Source: Cryomorphaceae bacterium
Lineage (GTDB): Bacteria > Bacteroidota > Bacteroidia > Flavobacteriales > Schleiferiaceae
Direction: 5' to 3'
DNA: 64,000 nt
Assembly (NCBI GenBank): GCA_021298655.1
Contig: JAJTFK010000001.1
Span: 5,001-69,000, forward strand
In this document: positions 52,916 to 62,477 of the stretch, one piece after another
Position numbering within the stretch: the stretch's first letter is position 1
Layout of the letters: each line of letters starts with the position of its first letter
Made by a program: the position numbers and the translations under genes
The notes under the pieces: generated by a model
The model's input: the letters and a program-made list of their open reading frames with translations, nothing else
The model's database searches: none
Told to the model about the DNA's origin: nothing

Positions 52916-54604
52916 ATGCGTCAATTTGCTGCGCTGCTCCTGGCATGCTCGGTGGGTAGCCTCTGGGCCCAAACCGGGACCACCGACGCCTTGGGCGGAA
53001 CCCTCCGCGCCGTGGTTCAAATCGACGCGCAGGCCTACGTGCGCGACTCCGTGCTCGACCCCGCGGGCGACTACTACCCCGACGAAAAGGCCTTGGGCCA
53101 GGGCTGGGCGCTGTTTACCTACGAGCGCGGAAACCTTCGCATGGGCATGCGCTACGAGAACTACCAGAACGCCATATTGGGCTTTCCCACGGGCTACCGG
53201 GGCGAGGGCATTACCTACCGCTACGCCCAGTGGAGCCAGGGCAAGTTCGACATCACCGTCGGCAACTTTTTTGAGCAGTTCGGACAGGGCCTCATTTTCA
53301 GGGCCTACGAAGAACGCGGACTCGGTCTGGACAACGCCATGGACGGCAGCCGAATCATTGCGCGTCTTCCCAAGGGACTGACCATCAAGGGCGTACTCGG
53401 CCGCCAGCGCGTCTACTTTGCCAAAAGCGAGGGAATCCTGCGCGGAACCGACGCCGAATGGGCGCTTCGCGAGGCCCTGCCGTTTTTGGATAAGGTCGGC
53501 GTCAGCCTAAACCTCGGCGCGAGCTTTGTGTCCAAGTTTCAGCGCGGATTCGACCCGCTGCTCAACCTGCCCGCCAACGTGGGGGCCTGGGCCTACCGCG
53601 TGGGCGCCAACTACAAGGGATTCAACCTCAAAGCGGAGTACGCCTACAAAATCAACGACCCGAACTTCGACAACGGCTACATCTACAAGCCCGGCGAAGC
53701 CTTTGTCGCCACCGCCACCTACAGCAAAAAGGGCCTGGGTTTTCTCGCGACCGTGAAGCGCATCGACAACTTCAGCTTCCGCTCCGACCGCAACGCCCAG
53801 CAATTCGACGCGTTGATCAACTTCATTCCGCCCACCGGAAACCTTCACACCTACGCGCTGCCCGCCCTGTACCCCTACGCCACGCAGATCAACGGCGAAA
53901 TGGGCTACCAGTTCGACGTCAACTACCTCATTCCGCGCAAATCACTGCTCGGGGGCAAGTACGGCACCAAGCTCGCCCTGAGCATCGCCTCGTCGCAGAG
54001 CATCGACCGCACCCCCTTGGCCGACGGAAGCTTTGGCGACAAAGGCACCCAGGGATACCAAAGCGACCCGCTGACCTGGGGTCAAATTCCCTACTTCCGC
54101 GACGTCAACTTCAGCCTGAGCCGCAAGTTCAGTTCCAAGTACAAAAGCCAGCTTACCGCCTACCGGTTCGTGTACAACAAGTCCGTGCTGGCAGACGGAG
54201 TAAACGACTACGCGATTTTGGCCGCCCCCGACAGCGACAGCGCCCTGGTCGTTCCGGCCCTGGCCTGGGAGCAGCAGTTCGCCCTACCCAACCACCAAAC
54301 CCTGTGTACCGAGCTGCAGTGGTCGGGCGGAGAAGGATTTCGCGGCGCCATGGCCATGTTCCTTGCCGAATACACCCTGTCGGAAAAGTGGGTGGTCGCG
54401 GTTCAGGACATCTACAACTACGGCCACCCCTCCGAGTCCCGTCGCATCCACTACCCCCTGGTTTCGGTGGTTCATTTTGACGGCCCTACCCGAGTTCAGC
54501 TGGGCTACGGCCGCCAGCAGCAGGGCATTTTTTGCGTGGGCGGCGTGTGCCGCGTTGTTCCCCCGTCCAACGGCCTGAGTTTGTCCCTAACCACCCAATT
54601 CTGA
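52916..54604 (+). CDS. DUF6029-like outer membrane protein
   Basis: 562 residues with a signal peptide ending 'SLWAQ'. The body is rich in aromatic, alternating beta strands ('MRYENYQNAILGFPTGYRGEGITYRYAQWS', 'FNLKAEYAYKINDPNFDNGYIYKPG') and ends 'GLSLSLTTQF' with a terminal Phe as in outer-membrane barrels. The combination with TlpA upstream and Omp28 downstream matches the DUF6029 gene neighbourhood in Bacteroidota. The function is unknown. The TGATG junction shares one base with the Omp28 gene. Confidence 0.78.
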   Translation: MRQFAALLLACSVGSLWAQTGTTDALGGTLRAVVQIDAQAYVRDSVLDPAGDYYPDEKALGQGWALFTYERGNLRMGMRYENYQNAILGFPTGYRGEGITYRYAQWSQGKFDITVGNFFEQFGQGLIFRAYEERGLGLDNAMDGSRIIARLPKGLTIKGVLGRQRVYFAKSEGILRGTDAEWALREALPFLDKVGVSLNLGASFVSKFQRGFDPLLNLPANVGAWAYRVGANYKGFNLKAEYAYKINDPNFDNGYIYKPGEAFVATATYSKKGLGFLATVKRIDNFSFRSDRNAQQFDALINFIPPTGNLHTYALPALYPYATQINGEMGYQFDVNYLIPRKSLLGGKYGTKLALSIASSQSIDRTPLADGSFGDKGTQGYQSDPLTWGQIPYFRDVNFSLSRKFSSKYKSQLTAYRFVYNKSVLADGVNDYAILAAPDSDSALVVPALAWEQQFALPNHQTLCTELQWSGGEGFRGAMAMFLAEYTLSEKWVVAVQDIYNYGHPSESRRIHYPLVSVVHFDGPTRVQLGYGRQQQGIFCVGGVCRVVPPSNGLSLSLTTQF

Positions 54605-55452
54605 TGCGGAATTTCGTCCTTTACGCCCTGCTCGCCGCAGCCGTTGCTTCCTGCGACTACATCGACGAACCGTTTCGAAATCCGGGCGGAGGTGGAACGG
54701 CCACCGCGAACGGCGACACCGTGCTCCAAACGGAACGCGCCGTTTTGGTCGAGGATTTCACGGGGCACCAGTGCAAGAACTGCCCGAAAGCGTCCAAGGT
54801 GCTCAAGCAGCTCGACAGCCTTTACGGCTCCGCCAAAGTGGTGGGCCTGGCCATCCACGCGGGTCCCGCCAACTTCACGTCCACCTCGACCGACTACCCT
54901 ACTGACTTTACTACCGACGACGGCGACGACCTCGCGAGCGTGTTTGGCGTTTGGGGACTGCCCCTGGGCATGGTAAACCGGTTGGACTTCCCCACGAACG
55001 CCCACCTGAAAACCTACAGCTCCTGGGGCGCACTGACCGCCACGGAACTGGCCCGCGCACCCGAAATACTGTTTAATGCCTACAGCGGCTTCGACAGCAC
55101 CTCGCGCGTGGCCACCGTGCGCCTCGACGTGCGCGCGCAATCCAGCCAAAGCAATGCCGTTGGCGTAGCGGTCTACCTCAAGGAATCGGGCATTGTTTCG
55201 CCCCAATTGATGCCGGACCAAACACGCGATCCCAACTACGTGCACTACAACGTATTTCGCGCTGCTCCCTGGGGACCATTCGGACAGGAAGTTTGGGCTG
55301 CCGGAGTGGCGGCGGCGGGATTGAGCGCCTCGTTGGATGCCTCGGCCACGCTGGACGCCTCCTGGAAGCCCGAGCACGTGCAGTGGGTCGCCATTGCCTT
55401 TGATAAAACGACCTACCGCGTCCTGCAGGCCGTGCAAATCGACGTCAAGTAG
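54604..55452 (+). CDS. Omp28-related lipoprotein
   Basis: 282 residues. A lipoprotein signal 'AVASC' puts the lipidated Cys at residue 17. A Gly-rich spacer precedes a thioredoxin-like fold with 'EDFTGHQCKNCPKAS' (Cys57, Cys60), the Omp28 signature, and a C-terminal beta domain. Omp28 of Porphyromonas is a surface lipoprotein of unknown function. The longer upstream frame overlaps the barrel gene and is not used. Its end overlaps queG tail to tail by eight bases; no terminator is visible. Confidence 0.88.
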   Translation: MRNFVLYALLAAAVASCDYIDEPFRNPGGGGTATANGDTVLQTERAVLVEDFTGHQCKNCPKASKVLKQLDSLYGSAKVVGLAIHAGPANFTSTSTDYPTDFTTDDGDDLASVFGVWGLPLGMVNRLDFPTNAHLKTYSSWGALTATELARAPEILFNAYSGFDSTSRVATVRLDVRAQSSQSNAVGVAVYLKESGIVSPQLMPDQTRDPNYVHYNVFRAAPWGPFGQEVWAAGVAAAGLSASLDASATLDASWKPEHVQWVAIAFDKTTYRVLQAVQIDVK

Positions 55453-56383
55453 GCTTGCGGTCGCCGAAGGCGGCGGCCACGTTGCGCTGAATGCGCTCCA
55501 AACCGGTGCGCGCCGCGGCGGACTTCCCAAAGGCCTCCGTAAACGCTGCTTCGCTTGCCTGCTCCCAGTCGTTGATGGACCAAGTCACCCAGGTTCCCGG
55601 CGCAAACTTCGGTTCGTGATGCGCCGTCGCGTGGCGGTTCCACGGACAGACCTCCTGGCAAATGTCGCAGCCAAAAACCCACGGGTTCAGTGCGCCGGCC
55701 ATTTCGCGCGGAAGCGCCCCGTGAAGCTCAATGGTCGCGTGGCTGATGCAGCGGGCGCTGTCGACCACCTTGGGCGCGACGATGGCTTGGGTTGGGCAGG
55801 CATCAAGGCAGCGCGTACAGGTCCCGCAGTGGTCGGCCACCGGAAGGTCCGGAACCAGGTCGCAGTCCAGGATGAGTTCCGCCAGAAAAAAGTACGAACC
55901 CGAATTCTTGCGCAGCACCAGCGAATTTTTGCCCACCCAACCGAGGCCGCTGCGCTCCGCCCATGCGCGCTCCAGCACGGGGGCACTGTCGACAAAGCAC
56001 CGCCCCTCGATGGGCCCTACGGCGCTGCGCAGCGAATCAAGCAGTTCAAACAAGCGGTCTTTCACCACCCGATGGTAGTCCTCCCCGTAGGCGTAGCGCG
56101 CCACCCGGGGGCGTCCCCCCTCTTCGAGTGCTGAAGGTTCCGGGTAGTAGTTGAATGCCAAACTCACCACCGATTTGGCTCCGGGAACCAGCTTGCGCGG
56201 GTCCAGGCGCTTGTCGAAGTGGTTCTCCATGTAGCGCATGCTGCCGTGCAGGCCCTGGGCGAGCCAGGCCTCCAGGCGCGGTGCTTCGTCGGCCAAAAAA
56301 TCGGCTTGGGCCACGCGCGCTTCCATAAACCCAAGGCGAAGCGCCTCGCGCTTCAGAAAGCTTGTTGCCTCGCTCCGCGTCAT
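55445..56383 (-). CDS. queG: Epoxyqueuosine reductase QueG
   Basis: Cobalamin-dependent iron-sulfur enzyme that performs the last step of queuosine formation on tRNA. 312 residues. The catalytic Asp132 is in '[20 protein letters not shown]'. Ferredoxin-like cluster ligands are Cys186/189/192/196 ('[12 protein letters not shown]') and Cys212/239/242/246 ('[12 protein letters not shown]'). It lacks the C-terminal HEAT extension of longer QueG forms. It overlaps ruvB by four bases. Confidence 0.95.
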   Translation of the reverse strand: MTRSEATSFLKREALRLGFMEARVAQADFLADEAPRLEAWLAQGLHGSMRYMENHFDKRLDPRKLVPGAKSVVSLAFNYYPEPSALEEGGRPRVARYAYGEDYHRVVKDRLFELLDSLRSAVGPIEGRCFVDSAPVLERAWAERSGLGWVGKNSLVLRKNSGSYFFLAELILDCDLVPDLPVADHCGTCTRCLDACPTQAIVAPKVVDSARCISHATIELHGALPREMAGALNPWVFGCDICQEVCPWNRHATAHHEPKFAPGTWVTWSINDWEQASEAAFTEAFGKSAAARTGLERIQRNVAAAFGDRKPT

Positions 56384-57399
56384 GAAAAGAGGTTGGGACC
56401 ACCCAAGGGGGTGCGCCCCAAATGCGTGTAGGCCTTGTCCATCGCCATCCGGCCGCGGGGCGTTCGCGCCAAATAGCCTTCCTGAATCAGGTAGGGCTCG
56501 TAAACCTCCTCGAGGGTCTCGGCCTGCTCCCCCACTGCCGTAGCCAAAGTGCTCAGGCCCACGGGGCCTCCGCGGAACTTGTCTATCAACGTGGTAAGGA
56601 TCCGGTTATCCATCTCGTCAAGGCCGTGGGCATCGACGTCGAGGGCGTCCATTCCAAAACGAGCGATTTCAAGGTCGACCGTAGATGCTCCGCGCACTTG
56701 GGCAAAGTCGCGAAGGCGACGAAGCAGGGCGTTGGCGATTCGGGGCGTTCCCCGGCTGCGTCGGGCCACTTCAATGGCCGCCTCGGCCTCGATTCCCATC
56801 GATAAAATGCTGGCGGACCGCTCCACGATGGTGGAGAGCAACTCGACGCTGTAGTACTCCAAGCGCGCGGCAATGCCGAAGCGGGCCCGCAGCGGCGACG
56901 TAAGCAACCCACTTCGGGTGGTCGCGCCAATTAAGGTGAAGGGCTTGAGCTTGATTTGCACGGAGCGCGCCGCCGGTCCGGACTCGAGCATGATGTCAAT
57001 TTGGTAGTCCTCCATGGCGCTGTAGAGGTACTCTTCAACCACCGGACTCAAGCGGTGTATCTCGTCGATGAACAGCACGTCGTTGGCATCCAGGCTGGTA
57101 AGCAAGCCCGCCAAATCTCCGGGCTTGTCCAATACCGGTCCGCTCGTCAGCTTGAGCGAGGACCCCAATTCACCCGCAATGATGTAGGCCAAGGTGGTCT
57201 TGCCGAGGCCCGGAGGCCCGTGAAGCAAGACGTGGTCCAGCGCCTCTTCGCGAAGCCGTGCAGCCTGAACAAAAACCTTGAGGTTTTCGAGCACTTTGGC
57301 CTGGCCGGCGAAGTCGTCGAAGCGCGCGGGGCGCAGGCGCTGTTCGGCCTCGCGATCGTCCATGCCCGCCGAAGAGGCGTCGTGCAAAAAATCCACCAT
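56380..57399 (-). CDS. ruvB: Holliday junction helicase RuvB
   Basis: 339-residue AAA+ motor for branch migration with RuvA. Walker [10 protein letters not shown] is at 61-69, Walker B in '[12 protein letters not shown]', sensor I in '[11 protein letters not shown]', and the winged helix ends '[19 protein letters not shown]'. The ATG at 57399 begins [10 protein letters not shown]; the upstream extension of the frame runs through the terminator hairpin and is rejected. Five bases upstream is a perfect promoter element. It is downstream of the oxidase operon but separated by a hairpin. Confidence 0.96.
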   Translation of the reverse strand: MVDFLHDASSAGMDDREAEQRLRPARFDDFAGQAKVLENLKVFVQAARLREEALDHVLLHGPPGLGKTTLAYIIAGELGSSLKLTSGPVLDKPGDLAGLLTSLDANDVLFIDEIHRLSPVVEEYLYSAMEDYQIDIMLESGPAARSVQIKLKPFTLIGATTRSGLLTSPLRARFGIAARLEYYSVELLSTIVERSASILSMGIEAEAAIEVARRSRGTPRIANALLRRLRDFAQVRGASTVDLEIARFGMDALDVDAHGLDEMDNRILTTLIDKFRGGPVGLSTLATAVGEQAETLEEVYEPYLIQEGYLARTPRGRMAMDKAYTHLGRTPLGGPNLFS

Positions 57400-57404
57400 A
57401 GCTG

Positions 57405-57412
57405 CAAATGTA
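57405..57412 (-). promoter_or_regulatory. -7 promoter element of ruvB-queG
   Basis: The minus strand reads TACATTTG, an exact TAnnTTTG, directly abutting the foot of the ctaD terminator hairpin and ending five bases before the ruvB ATG. Confidence 0.55.
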
Positions 57413-57443
57413 AACGGCCGCTCGGGGAAACCGGGCGGCCGTT
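57413..57443 (-). terminator. Terminator hairpin of the act-cta operon
   Basis: A nine-base perfect stem (57413-57421 with 57435-57443), extendable to 13 pairs with one wobble, lies 18 bases after the ctaD stop. On the minus strand it is followed by TTTACATTTG, a weak T-tract that doubles as the ruvB promoter element. Confidence 0.75.
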
Positions 57444-57461
57444 CAACGAACTTATAAACGC

Positions 57462-59264
57462 TTAGTGCGCCTGCTCGCCATCCTTTAGCGGCGTGTTCTG
57501 GGGCACGAAGTCTTCGTCGTGGCCCGGCTTGCTGTAGTCGTAGGCCCAACGGTGCACCTCGGGAATGGCGCCCGGCCAGTTACCGTGAAGGTGTTCCACG
57601 GGCGTCGTCCACTCCAGCGTGTTTGAATTCCACGGGTTTTGCGGTGCCTTGGGACCACGCCACATGGAGTAGAAGAAGTTGAAGATGAAAATCAACTGCG
57701 CAATACCGCCGCCAATGGCGAACATCGTGATGATCACGTTGATGTCCTGAAGCTCGTCGAAAATCGGGAATTCGGCGTTGCTGTAGTAGCGGCGCGGCAG
57801 ACCGGCAAGTCCGGTAAAGTGCATCGGGAAGAACACGCCGTAGGCGCTTACAAACGTCAGCCAGAAGTGCAGGTAGCCCATCGACTTGTTCATCATGCGG
57901 CCGTACATCTTGGGGAACCAGTGGTACACCCCCGCGAACATCCCGAAGATGGCCGAAAGACCCATTACGATGTGGAAGTGCGCCACCACGAAGTAGGTGT
58001 CGTGAACGTTGATATCCAGGGCCGAGTCGCCGAGAATGATGCCGGTCAAACCGCCCGCCACAAACGTGCTCACGAGTCCAATCGAAAAGAGCATGGCCGG
58101 GGTAAACTGAATGTTGCCCTTCCACAGCGTCGTAATGTAGTTGAAGGCCTTCACCGCCGACGGGATGGCAATCAACAGGGTGGTAAACGTGAACACCGAT
58201 CCGAGGAAGGGATTCATGCCCGTCACGAACATGTGGTGGCCCCACACGATGAACGAAAGGAAGGCGATGGCCAGAATGGACCCAATCATGGCGCGGTAGC
58301 CGAAGATGGGCTTGCGCGAGTTGGTCGCAATCACCTCAGACGTAATGCCCAAAGCCGGCAGAAGAATGATGTATACCTCGGGGTGGCCCAAGAACCAGAA
58401 CAGGTGCTCGAACAGAATAGGGCTTCCACCCTGGTTCGTCAGCATTTCGCCCGCCACCATGATGTCGCTCAGGTAAAACGAAGTCCCCATCGAACGGTCA
58501 AACACCAGAAGCAGCGCCGCGCTGAGCAGAACCGGGAACGACAGCACACCAAGAATGGCGGTCACCAAGAAGGCCCAGATCGTCAGCGGAAGGCGGGTCA
58601 TCGACATACCCTTGGTGCGCAAGTTGATCACCGTCACGATGTAGTTGAGTGAACCAATCAAGGAGCCGGCGATAAACAGGGTCATCGAAACGAGCCAAAG
58701 CGTCATGCCCGCACCCGAGCCCGGCATGGCCTGGGGCAGTGCGCTCAACGGCGGGTATACGGTCCAACCGCCCGAGGCAGGGCCCGTTTCCACAAACAGC
58801 GAAATCACCATTACCGCCGAGGAAGCGGCGAAGAACCAGTACGAAATCATGTTCAGGAAGCCCGACGCCATGTCGCGTGCACCGATTTGCAACGGAATGA
58901 GGAGGTTCGAGAAGGTTCCGCTCAAGCCGGCCGTCAGAACGAAGAACACCATGATGGTGCCGTGAATCGTAACCAGCGCGAGGTACATGTTCGGGTCCAT
59001 CACCCCGTCGGGGGCCCACTTACCGAGGAAGGTCTCCAAAATGGGGAAGCTCTCGCCCGGCCAAGCCAGCTGAAGGCGGAACAACATGGACATAAATACC
59101 CCAATGATGCCCATGAACATTCCCGTTACCAGGAACTGCTTGGCAATCATCTTGTGATCGATCGAGAAGACGTACTTCGTCCAGAAGTTGTCTACGTGGT
59201 GCTCGTGATCGTGGTGGTCGTCGTGAGCGTGATCGTGAGCGTGGTCGTGAGCGTGGTCGGCCAT
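57462..59264 (-). CDS. ctaD: Cytochrome c oxidase subunit I
   Basis: 600-residue catalytic heme-copper subunit. Heme and copper ligands are visible: His101 ('[10 protein letters not shown]'), His294 with Tyr298 of the crosslink motif 'GHPEVY', His343/His344 ('WGHHMF'), and His429/His431 ('[15 protein letters not shown]'). The His-Tyr motif indicates an A-type oxidase. The N-terminus is unusual: 11 of the first 23 residues are His, alternating with Ala and Asp. It is co-transcribed with ctaC (26-base gap) and the act genes. Confidence 0.97.
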   Translation of the reverse strand: MADHAHDHAHDHAHDDHHDHEHHVDNFWTKYVFSIDHKMIAKQFLVTGMFMGIIGVFMSMLFRLQLAWPGESFPILETFLGKWAPDGVMDPNMYLALVTIHGTIMVFFVLTAGLSGTFSNLLIPLQIGARDMASGFLNMISYWFFAASSAVMVISLFVETGPASGGWTVYPPLSALPQAMPGSGAGMTLWLVSMTLFIAGSLIGSLNYIVTVINLRTKGMSMTRLPLTIWAFLVTAILGVLSFPVLLSAALLLVFDRSMGTSFYLSDIMVAGEMLTNQGGSPILFEHLFWFLGHPEVYIILLPALGITSEVIATNSRKPIFGYRAMIGSILAIAFLSFIVWGHHMFVTGMNPFLGSVFTFTTLLIAIPSAVKAFNYITTLWKGNIQFTPAMLFSIGLVSTFVAGGLTGIILGDSALDINVHDTYFVVAHFHIVMGLSAIFGMFAGVYHWFPKMYGRMMNKSMGYLHFWLTFVSAYGVFFPMHFTGLAGLPRRYYSNAEFPIFDELQDINVIITMFAIGGGIAQLIFIFNFFYSMWRGPKAPQNPWNSNTLEWTTPVEHLHGNWPGAIPEVHRWAYDYSKPGHDEDFVPQNTPLKDGEQAH

Positions 59265-59290
59265 AATTCGTGAATCTTAATCAATCAATG

Positions 59291-60316
59291 TTACAACGTT
59301 TCAGCTACGGTCTTTTGTTCAGCAAGCCATTTGGCGTACTCTTCTTCGGACTCAACAACAATATTCATCTGCATGTTGTAGTGCGCCGATCCGCAAATCT
59401 TGTTGCACAACAGCACGTAATCGTAGGCATAGGCCTCCAATCCCTTTTCGCCGCGGATCTTATTGATGCGCGCAACCTTCGCCTGAACCTCGGGGTCCTG
59501 ACGCATTTCGGCCGTAGTCACCGTTGGAGTGAACTGGAACTGGGTCGTCATGCCCGGTACGCAGTTCATTTGGGCGCGGAAGTGGGGGAAGTAGGCCGAG
59601 TGAATGACGTCCTGTGAGCGGAACCGGAACAGCACCGGGCGTCCCACCGGAAGGTGAATCTCGGTCGTGATTTGGTCGTCGGCAGCCTGCGTATCGAGCG
59701 TGTCTACCCCAATCACGTTGGCGTCCTTAATCAGGCGGACGTTGGCATAGCCAAGCTGGTTGTCTTTGCCGGCGTAGCGCGCGGTCCATTTGAACTGCTG
59801 CGCGTAGACTTCAATAACCAAGGGCTCCTGCTCGTTCTTCGGATTCATTACGTTCGACCACGTGGTCATGCCGTAGATGATCAGTACCGCCAAAACCAAG
59901 GCCGGAACGATGGTCCAAATGAACTCCAGGCGGTTGTTGTGCTCGTAGTAGGTTGCCTTGCGGTCCTTTGCGCCACGGTACTTCCATGCGAAGTAGAAGA
60001 GGATGGGCTGAACCACCAGAAACATGGCGATGATCACGAGCATCGAGATCTCCATCAGGTTGTCGTAATCCACGCCGTGTTCCGATGCGGGCTTGGGCAG
60101 CGTCACCGGAAGCCACGTGAACAGCATCCAAAAGAACGCGGCAATGAAGCCGATTCCAAAGAGCAGCATCAACCATCCCTGGTTGTTGTTGTCGCGATCG
60201 GTCACCTCGTATTCAGCCGTTTTGCGTGCCTTTGAGGACAGTTCAAAAATCCGAATAAGCTGAAGGGCCGTAAGAACGGCAAGTACAAGGACAATTAGGG
60301 TGATCATTCCAGACAT
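59291..60316 (-). CDS. ctaC: Cytochrome c oxidase subunit II
   Basis: 341 residues. Hydrophobic helices lie near 4-22, 49-68 and 90-112, and the periplasmic cupredoxin domain carries the CuA site: 'DVIHSAYFPHF' plus Cys304, Cys308, His312 and Met315 in 'CNKICGSAHYNM'. About 40 extra residues lie between the two halves of the site ('TAEMRQDPEVQAKVARINKI'), common in Bacteroidota. There is no fused cytochrome c. It accepts electrons from cytochrome c carriers such as ActE and passes them to CtaD. Confidence 0.96.
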   Translation of the reverse strand: MSGMITLIVLVLAVLTALQLIRIFELSSKARKTAEYEVTDRDNNNQGWLMLLFGIGFIAAFFWMLFTWLPVTLPKPASEHGVDYDNLMEISMLVIIAMFLVVQPILFYFAWKYRGAKDRKATYYEHNNRLEFIWTIVPALVLAVLIIYGMTTWSNVMNPKNEQEPLVIEVYAQQFKWTARYAGKDNQLGYANVRLIKDANVIGVDTLDTQAADDQITTEIHLPVGRPVLFRFRSQDVIHSAYFPHFRAQMNCVPGMTTQFQFTPTVTTAEMRQDPEVQAKVARINKIRGEKGLEAYAYDYVLLCNKICGSAHYNMQMNIVVESEEEYAKWLAEQKTVAETL

Positions 60317-60341
60317 AAACGATAGTAGTTAAGGCGTCGGA

Positions 60342-61865
60342 TTATTGATGGAAGTGCTCGCTTTCGGTGAGCATGGGGTGGTTGGCAAGCTTGAGCGGAG
60401 CCTTGGCCAATTGGCTAAGCGTCACCCAAAGGAAGAGACCCGCGTAAAACAGAATTCCGCCCAATTCGGCAAAACCAAATCCGTAGTCGTAGCCCACGGC
60501 ACCCGGCATAATCATGATGTAGTGGTCCATCCAGTGTCCGGCCAGAACAAAAACCGCCGCCAATCCGATGAAGCCGAAGATGCGCTTGGCATCGCGGGAC
60601 ATCAGCACGAGGATCGGGAAGATGAAGTTCATGGCTACCATCATGACAAAGAGGGGCTTGTACTCACCCTTAAAGCGCGGCAAGTAGTAGGTGACTTCTT
60701 CTGGAATGTTCGAGTACCAAATCAGCATGTACTGGCTGAACCACAGGTAGGTCCAGAACACGCTGAAGGCAAACATGAACTTGCCCAAATCGTGTTGGTG
60801 GTTGGCGTTGATCCACGGAAGGTGGTTGTTCAAGCGCAGGTACATTACCAGGAGGTTGAGCACGGTCATGGCCGTCACGAACATGCCCGCGAAGGTGTAC
60901 CATCCAAACAGGGTAGAGAACCAGTGCGTGTCAATCGACATAACCCAGTCCCATGCGCTCGTCGACGAGGTCACGGCGTACAGCACGATGAAGGTGGCGG
61001 CGAGCTTGCGCTGGGTAAAGAACATGTTTTGTCCCTTGGGTAGGCCGTCCTCCTTAAGGCTGTTGCGGCGAAGCAGGTAGGCAGCGCCCGCCCAAATGAC
61101 AAGGTAGGCCACGGTACGCGCAATGAAGAACGGAGCGTTCAAGTACGCTTCTTTGCCCGCAATAATGGGGTCGTAGTTGGCGCTGGCCGGGTCCATAATG
61201 CCCTCGGCCATCCAGTGCCACAAGTGGTGCAGGTGCATGCTGCCGGTCACGGCAAGGAACAGGATTCCGAGGAGCGGAATACCTACGAACATCGCAACGG
61301 CCTCGAACACGCGAATCAAGCCTGCCGACCAGCCCACCTGTGCGGCGTACTGAATGGCTAGGAAGAACAGGGCTCCGATGCCAATGCCCAAAAAGAAGAT
61401 GCTGTTCACCAGGAACGCAGCCCAGGGGCGGTTGGCGCTCAGGTCGTGGGTAGCTCCATGGCCATCTTCACCGTGAGCGGGTGCAGCGTGCGCGTCGTGC
61501 GCTTCGGCTGCGTGAGCTTCTTCGGCGTGCGCACCTTCCGCCGCAACCTCCGCAGCGTGGGCCTCGTCAACGTGGGCCTCTTCGCCGTGGGCCTCTTCGG
61601 CAGCAGCCTCTGTGGCGTGGGCTTCTTGAACGTCAACCCCTTCAGGAACTACCTCCGTAGCATGGGGTTCATCGGCGGGTGCCTCGTGAGCAGGAGCTTC
61701 GACCGCATGCGCTTCGTCGGCATGGGCCGCTGCAGCGTGTTCGCCGCCGTGGCCATCCGCAGCATGATTCGAATAGTCTGTGTTAAAGCCAATAAGCAGG
61801 AACACCAGGCCCACCAAGGTCAGCGACCCGGCGAGCAATTTCATTTTGGACGTAAATACAAACAT
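60342..61865 (-). CDS. actF: Alternative complex III quinol oxidoreductase subunit ActF, with His-rich insert
   Basis: About 507 residues from MFVFTSKMKLL. After a first helix (9-27) comes a low-complexity insert (about 31-140) of Ala, Glu and His; from residue 148 the protein is a ten-helix membrane subunit of the NrfD-like ActC/ActF type ('NSIFFLGIGIGALFFLAIQYA', 'HLHHLWHWMAEG', 'DWVMSIDTHWFSTLFGWY'). It belongs to the act complex that oxidises quinol and passes electrons to CtaC/CtaD. The ATG at 61865 is the first in-frame ATG after the actE gene. Confidence 0.94.
   Translation of the reverse strand: MFVFTSKMKLLAGSLTLVGLVFLLIGFNTDYSNHAADGHGGEHAAAAHADEAHAVEAPAHEAPADEPHATEVVPEGVDVQEAHATEAAAEEAHGEEAHVDEAHAAEVAAEGAHAEEAHAAEAHDAHAAPAHGEDGHGATHDLSANRPWAAFLVNSIFFLGIGIGALFFLAIQYAAQVGWSAGLIRVFEAVAMFVGIPLLGILFLAVTGSMHLHHLWHWMAEGIMDPASANYDPIIAGKEAYLNAPFFIARTVAYLVIWAGAAYLLRRNSLKEDGLPKGQNMFFTQRKLAATFIVLYAVTSSTSAWDWVMSIDTHWFSTLFGWYTFAGMFVTAMTVLNLLVMYLRLNNHLPWINANHQHDLGKFMFAFSVFWTYLWFSQYMLIWYSNIPEEVTYYLPRFKGEYKPLFVMMVAMNFIFPILVLMSRDAKRIFGFIGLAAVFVLAGHWMDHYIMIMPGAVGYDYGFGFAELGGILFYAGLFLWVTLSQLAKAPLKLANHPMLTESEHFHQ
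61446..61775 (-). repeat. Degenerate 15-base coding repeat (EAHxx) in actF
   Basis: Encodes about residues 31-140 of ActF with 18 histidines. The unit E-A-H-x-x recurs with a 5-residue period, for example His43/48/53, His93/98/103 and His113/118/123. At DNA level this is a diverged run of 15-base units, consistent with expansion by slippage or unequal exchange. Confidence 0.85.
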
Positions 61866-61884
61866 GTCTTCTGGGGCAGTTTTA

Positions 61885-62472
61885 TTAGGCAGCAGGTTGG
61901 GCCGTGGTCGTGTCGGCAGCAGCCGGAGCAGCACCGGGAACTTGGTCCGCGCGGAGCTTCCACACGTACTTGATGATCTTCCAGCGTTCTTCGTAGTTCA
62001 GCTGCGACGCATGGCTACCCATGTTGTTCTTGCCGTACATGATCACGTGGTAAATGCTTCCCGGAGTGATGTCCGGAAGCTTGTCTGCGCCGTAGCCCGG
62101 GATGCCCAAGATCTTCTCGCGCTGCATCAAAATACCGTTTCCGTCGCCCTTTTCGCCGTGGCAGTGCGAGCAAAACTGCGTGTACAGTTGCTTGCCCGAC
62201 TCCGCGTCCAAGGTTTCGTAAAACGCCGGAACCTCGGTGTTGGCCATCGATGCCGCGTAGCCCTCGTTGGTATTCGGAATCGTGTAGGGCACGTAGCCGC
62301 GCGGCACCGTTCCCTCAACCGGATCCTTGGCGGTACCCGGTTCGTAGGTTTGGTGTGCCGGAGAACGGTACATGTCGTCCATGTACGAGTAGCCCGGTGT
62401 GGTCTTGTCCCAGTTGCACGAGGCCAGTACCGCCGCACTGCCTGCAACCCAAAGAATCGTCTTGATACGCAT
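61885..62472 (-). CDS. actE: Alternative complex III monoheme cytochrome c lipoprotein ActE
   Basis: 195 residues. A lipoprotein signal 'VLASC' (Cys19) is followed by the heme site CxxCH (Cys101, Cys104, His105 in 'CSHCHGEKGDG') and a candidate axial Met151 in 'GKNNMGSH'. The tail is Ala/Pro/Thr-rich. It is the periplasmic electron carrier of the act complex. It lies five bases after actD and 19 before actF. Confidence 0.94.
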   Translation of the reverse strand: MRIKTILWVAGSAAVLASCNWDKTTPGYSYMDDMYRSPAHQTYEPGTAKDPVEGTVPRGYVPYTIPNTNEGYAASMANTEVPAFYETLDAESGKQLYTQFCSHCHGEKGDGNGILMQREKILGIPGYGADKLPDITPGSIYHVIMYGKNNMGSHASQLNYEERWKIIKYVWKLRADQVPGAAPAAADTTTAQPAA

Positions 62473-62477
62473 ATTGC

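Noticed and set aside
57639-58652. 337-codon open frame on the plus strand, His/Arg/Glu-rich
   Set aside because: Complement of ctaD; its composition follows from reversed hydrophobic codons.
61446-61775. Possible CRISPR-like or minisatellite array
   Set aside because: The 15-base periodicity keeps the actF reading frame throughout and no unique spacers are present; it is a coding repeat.
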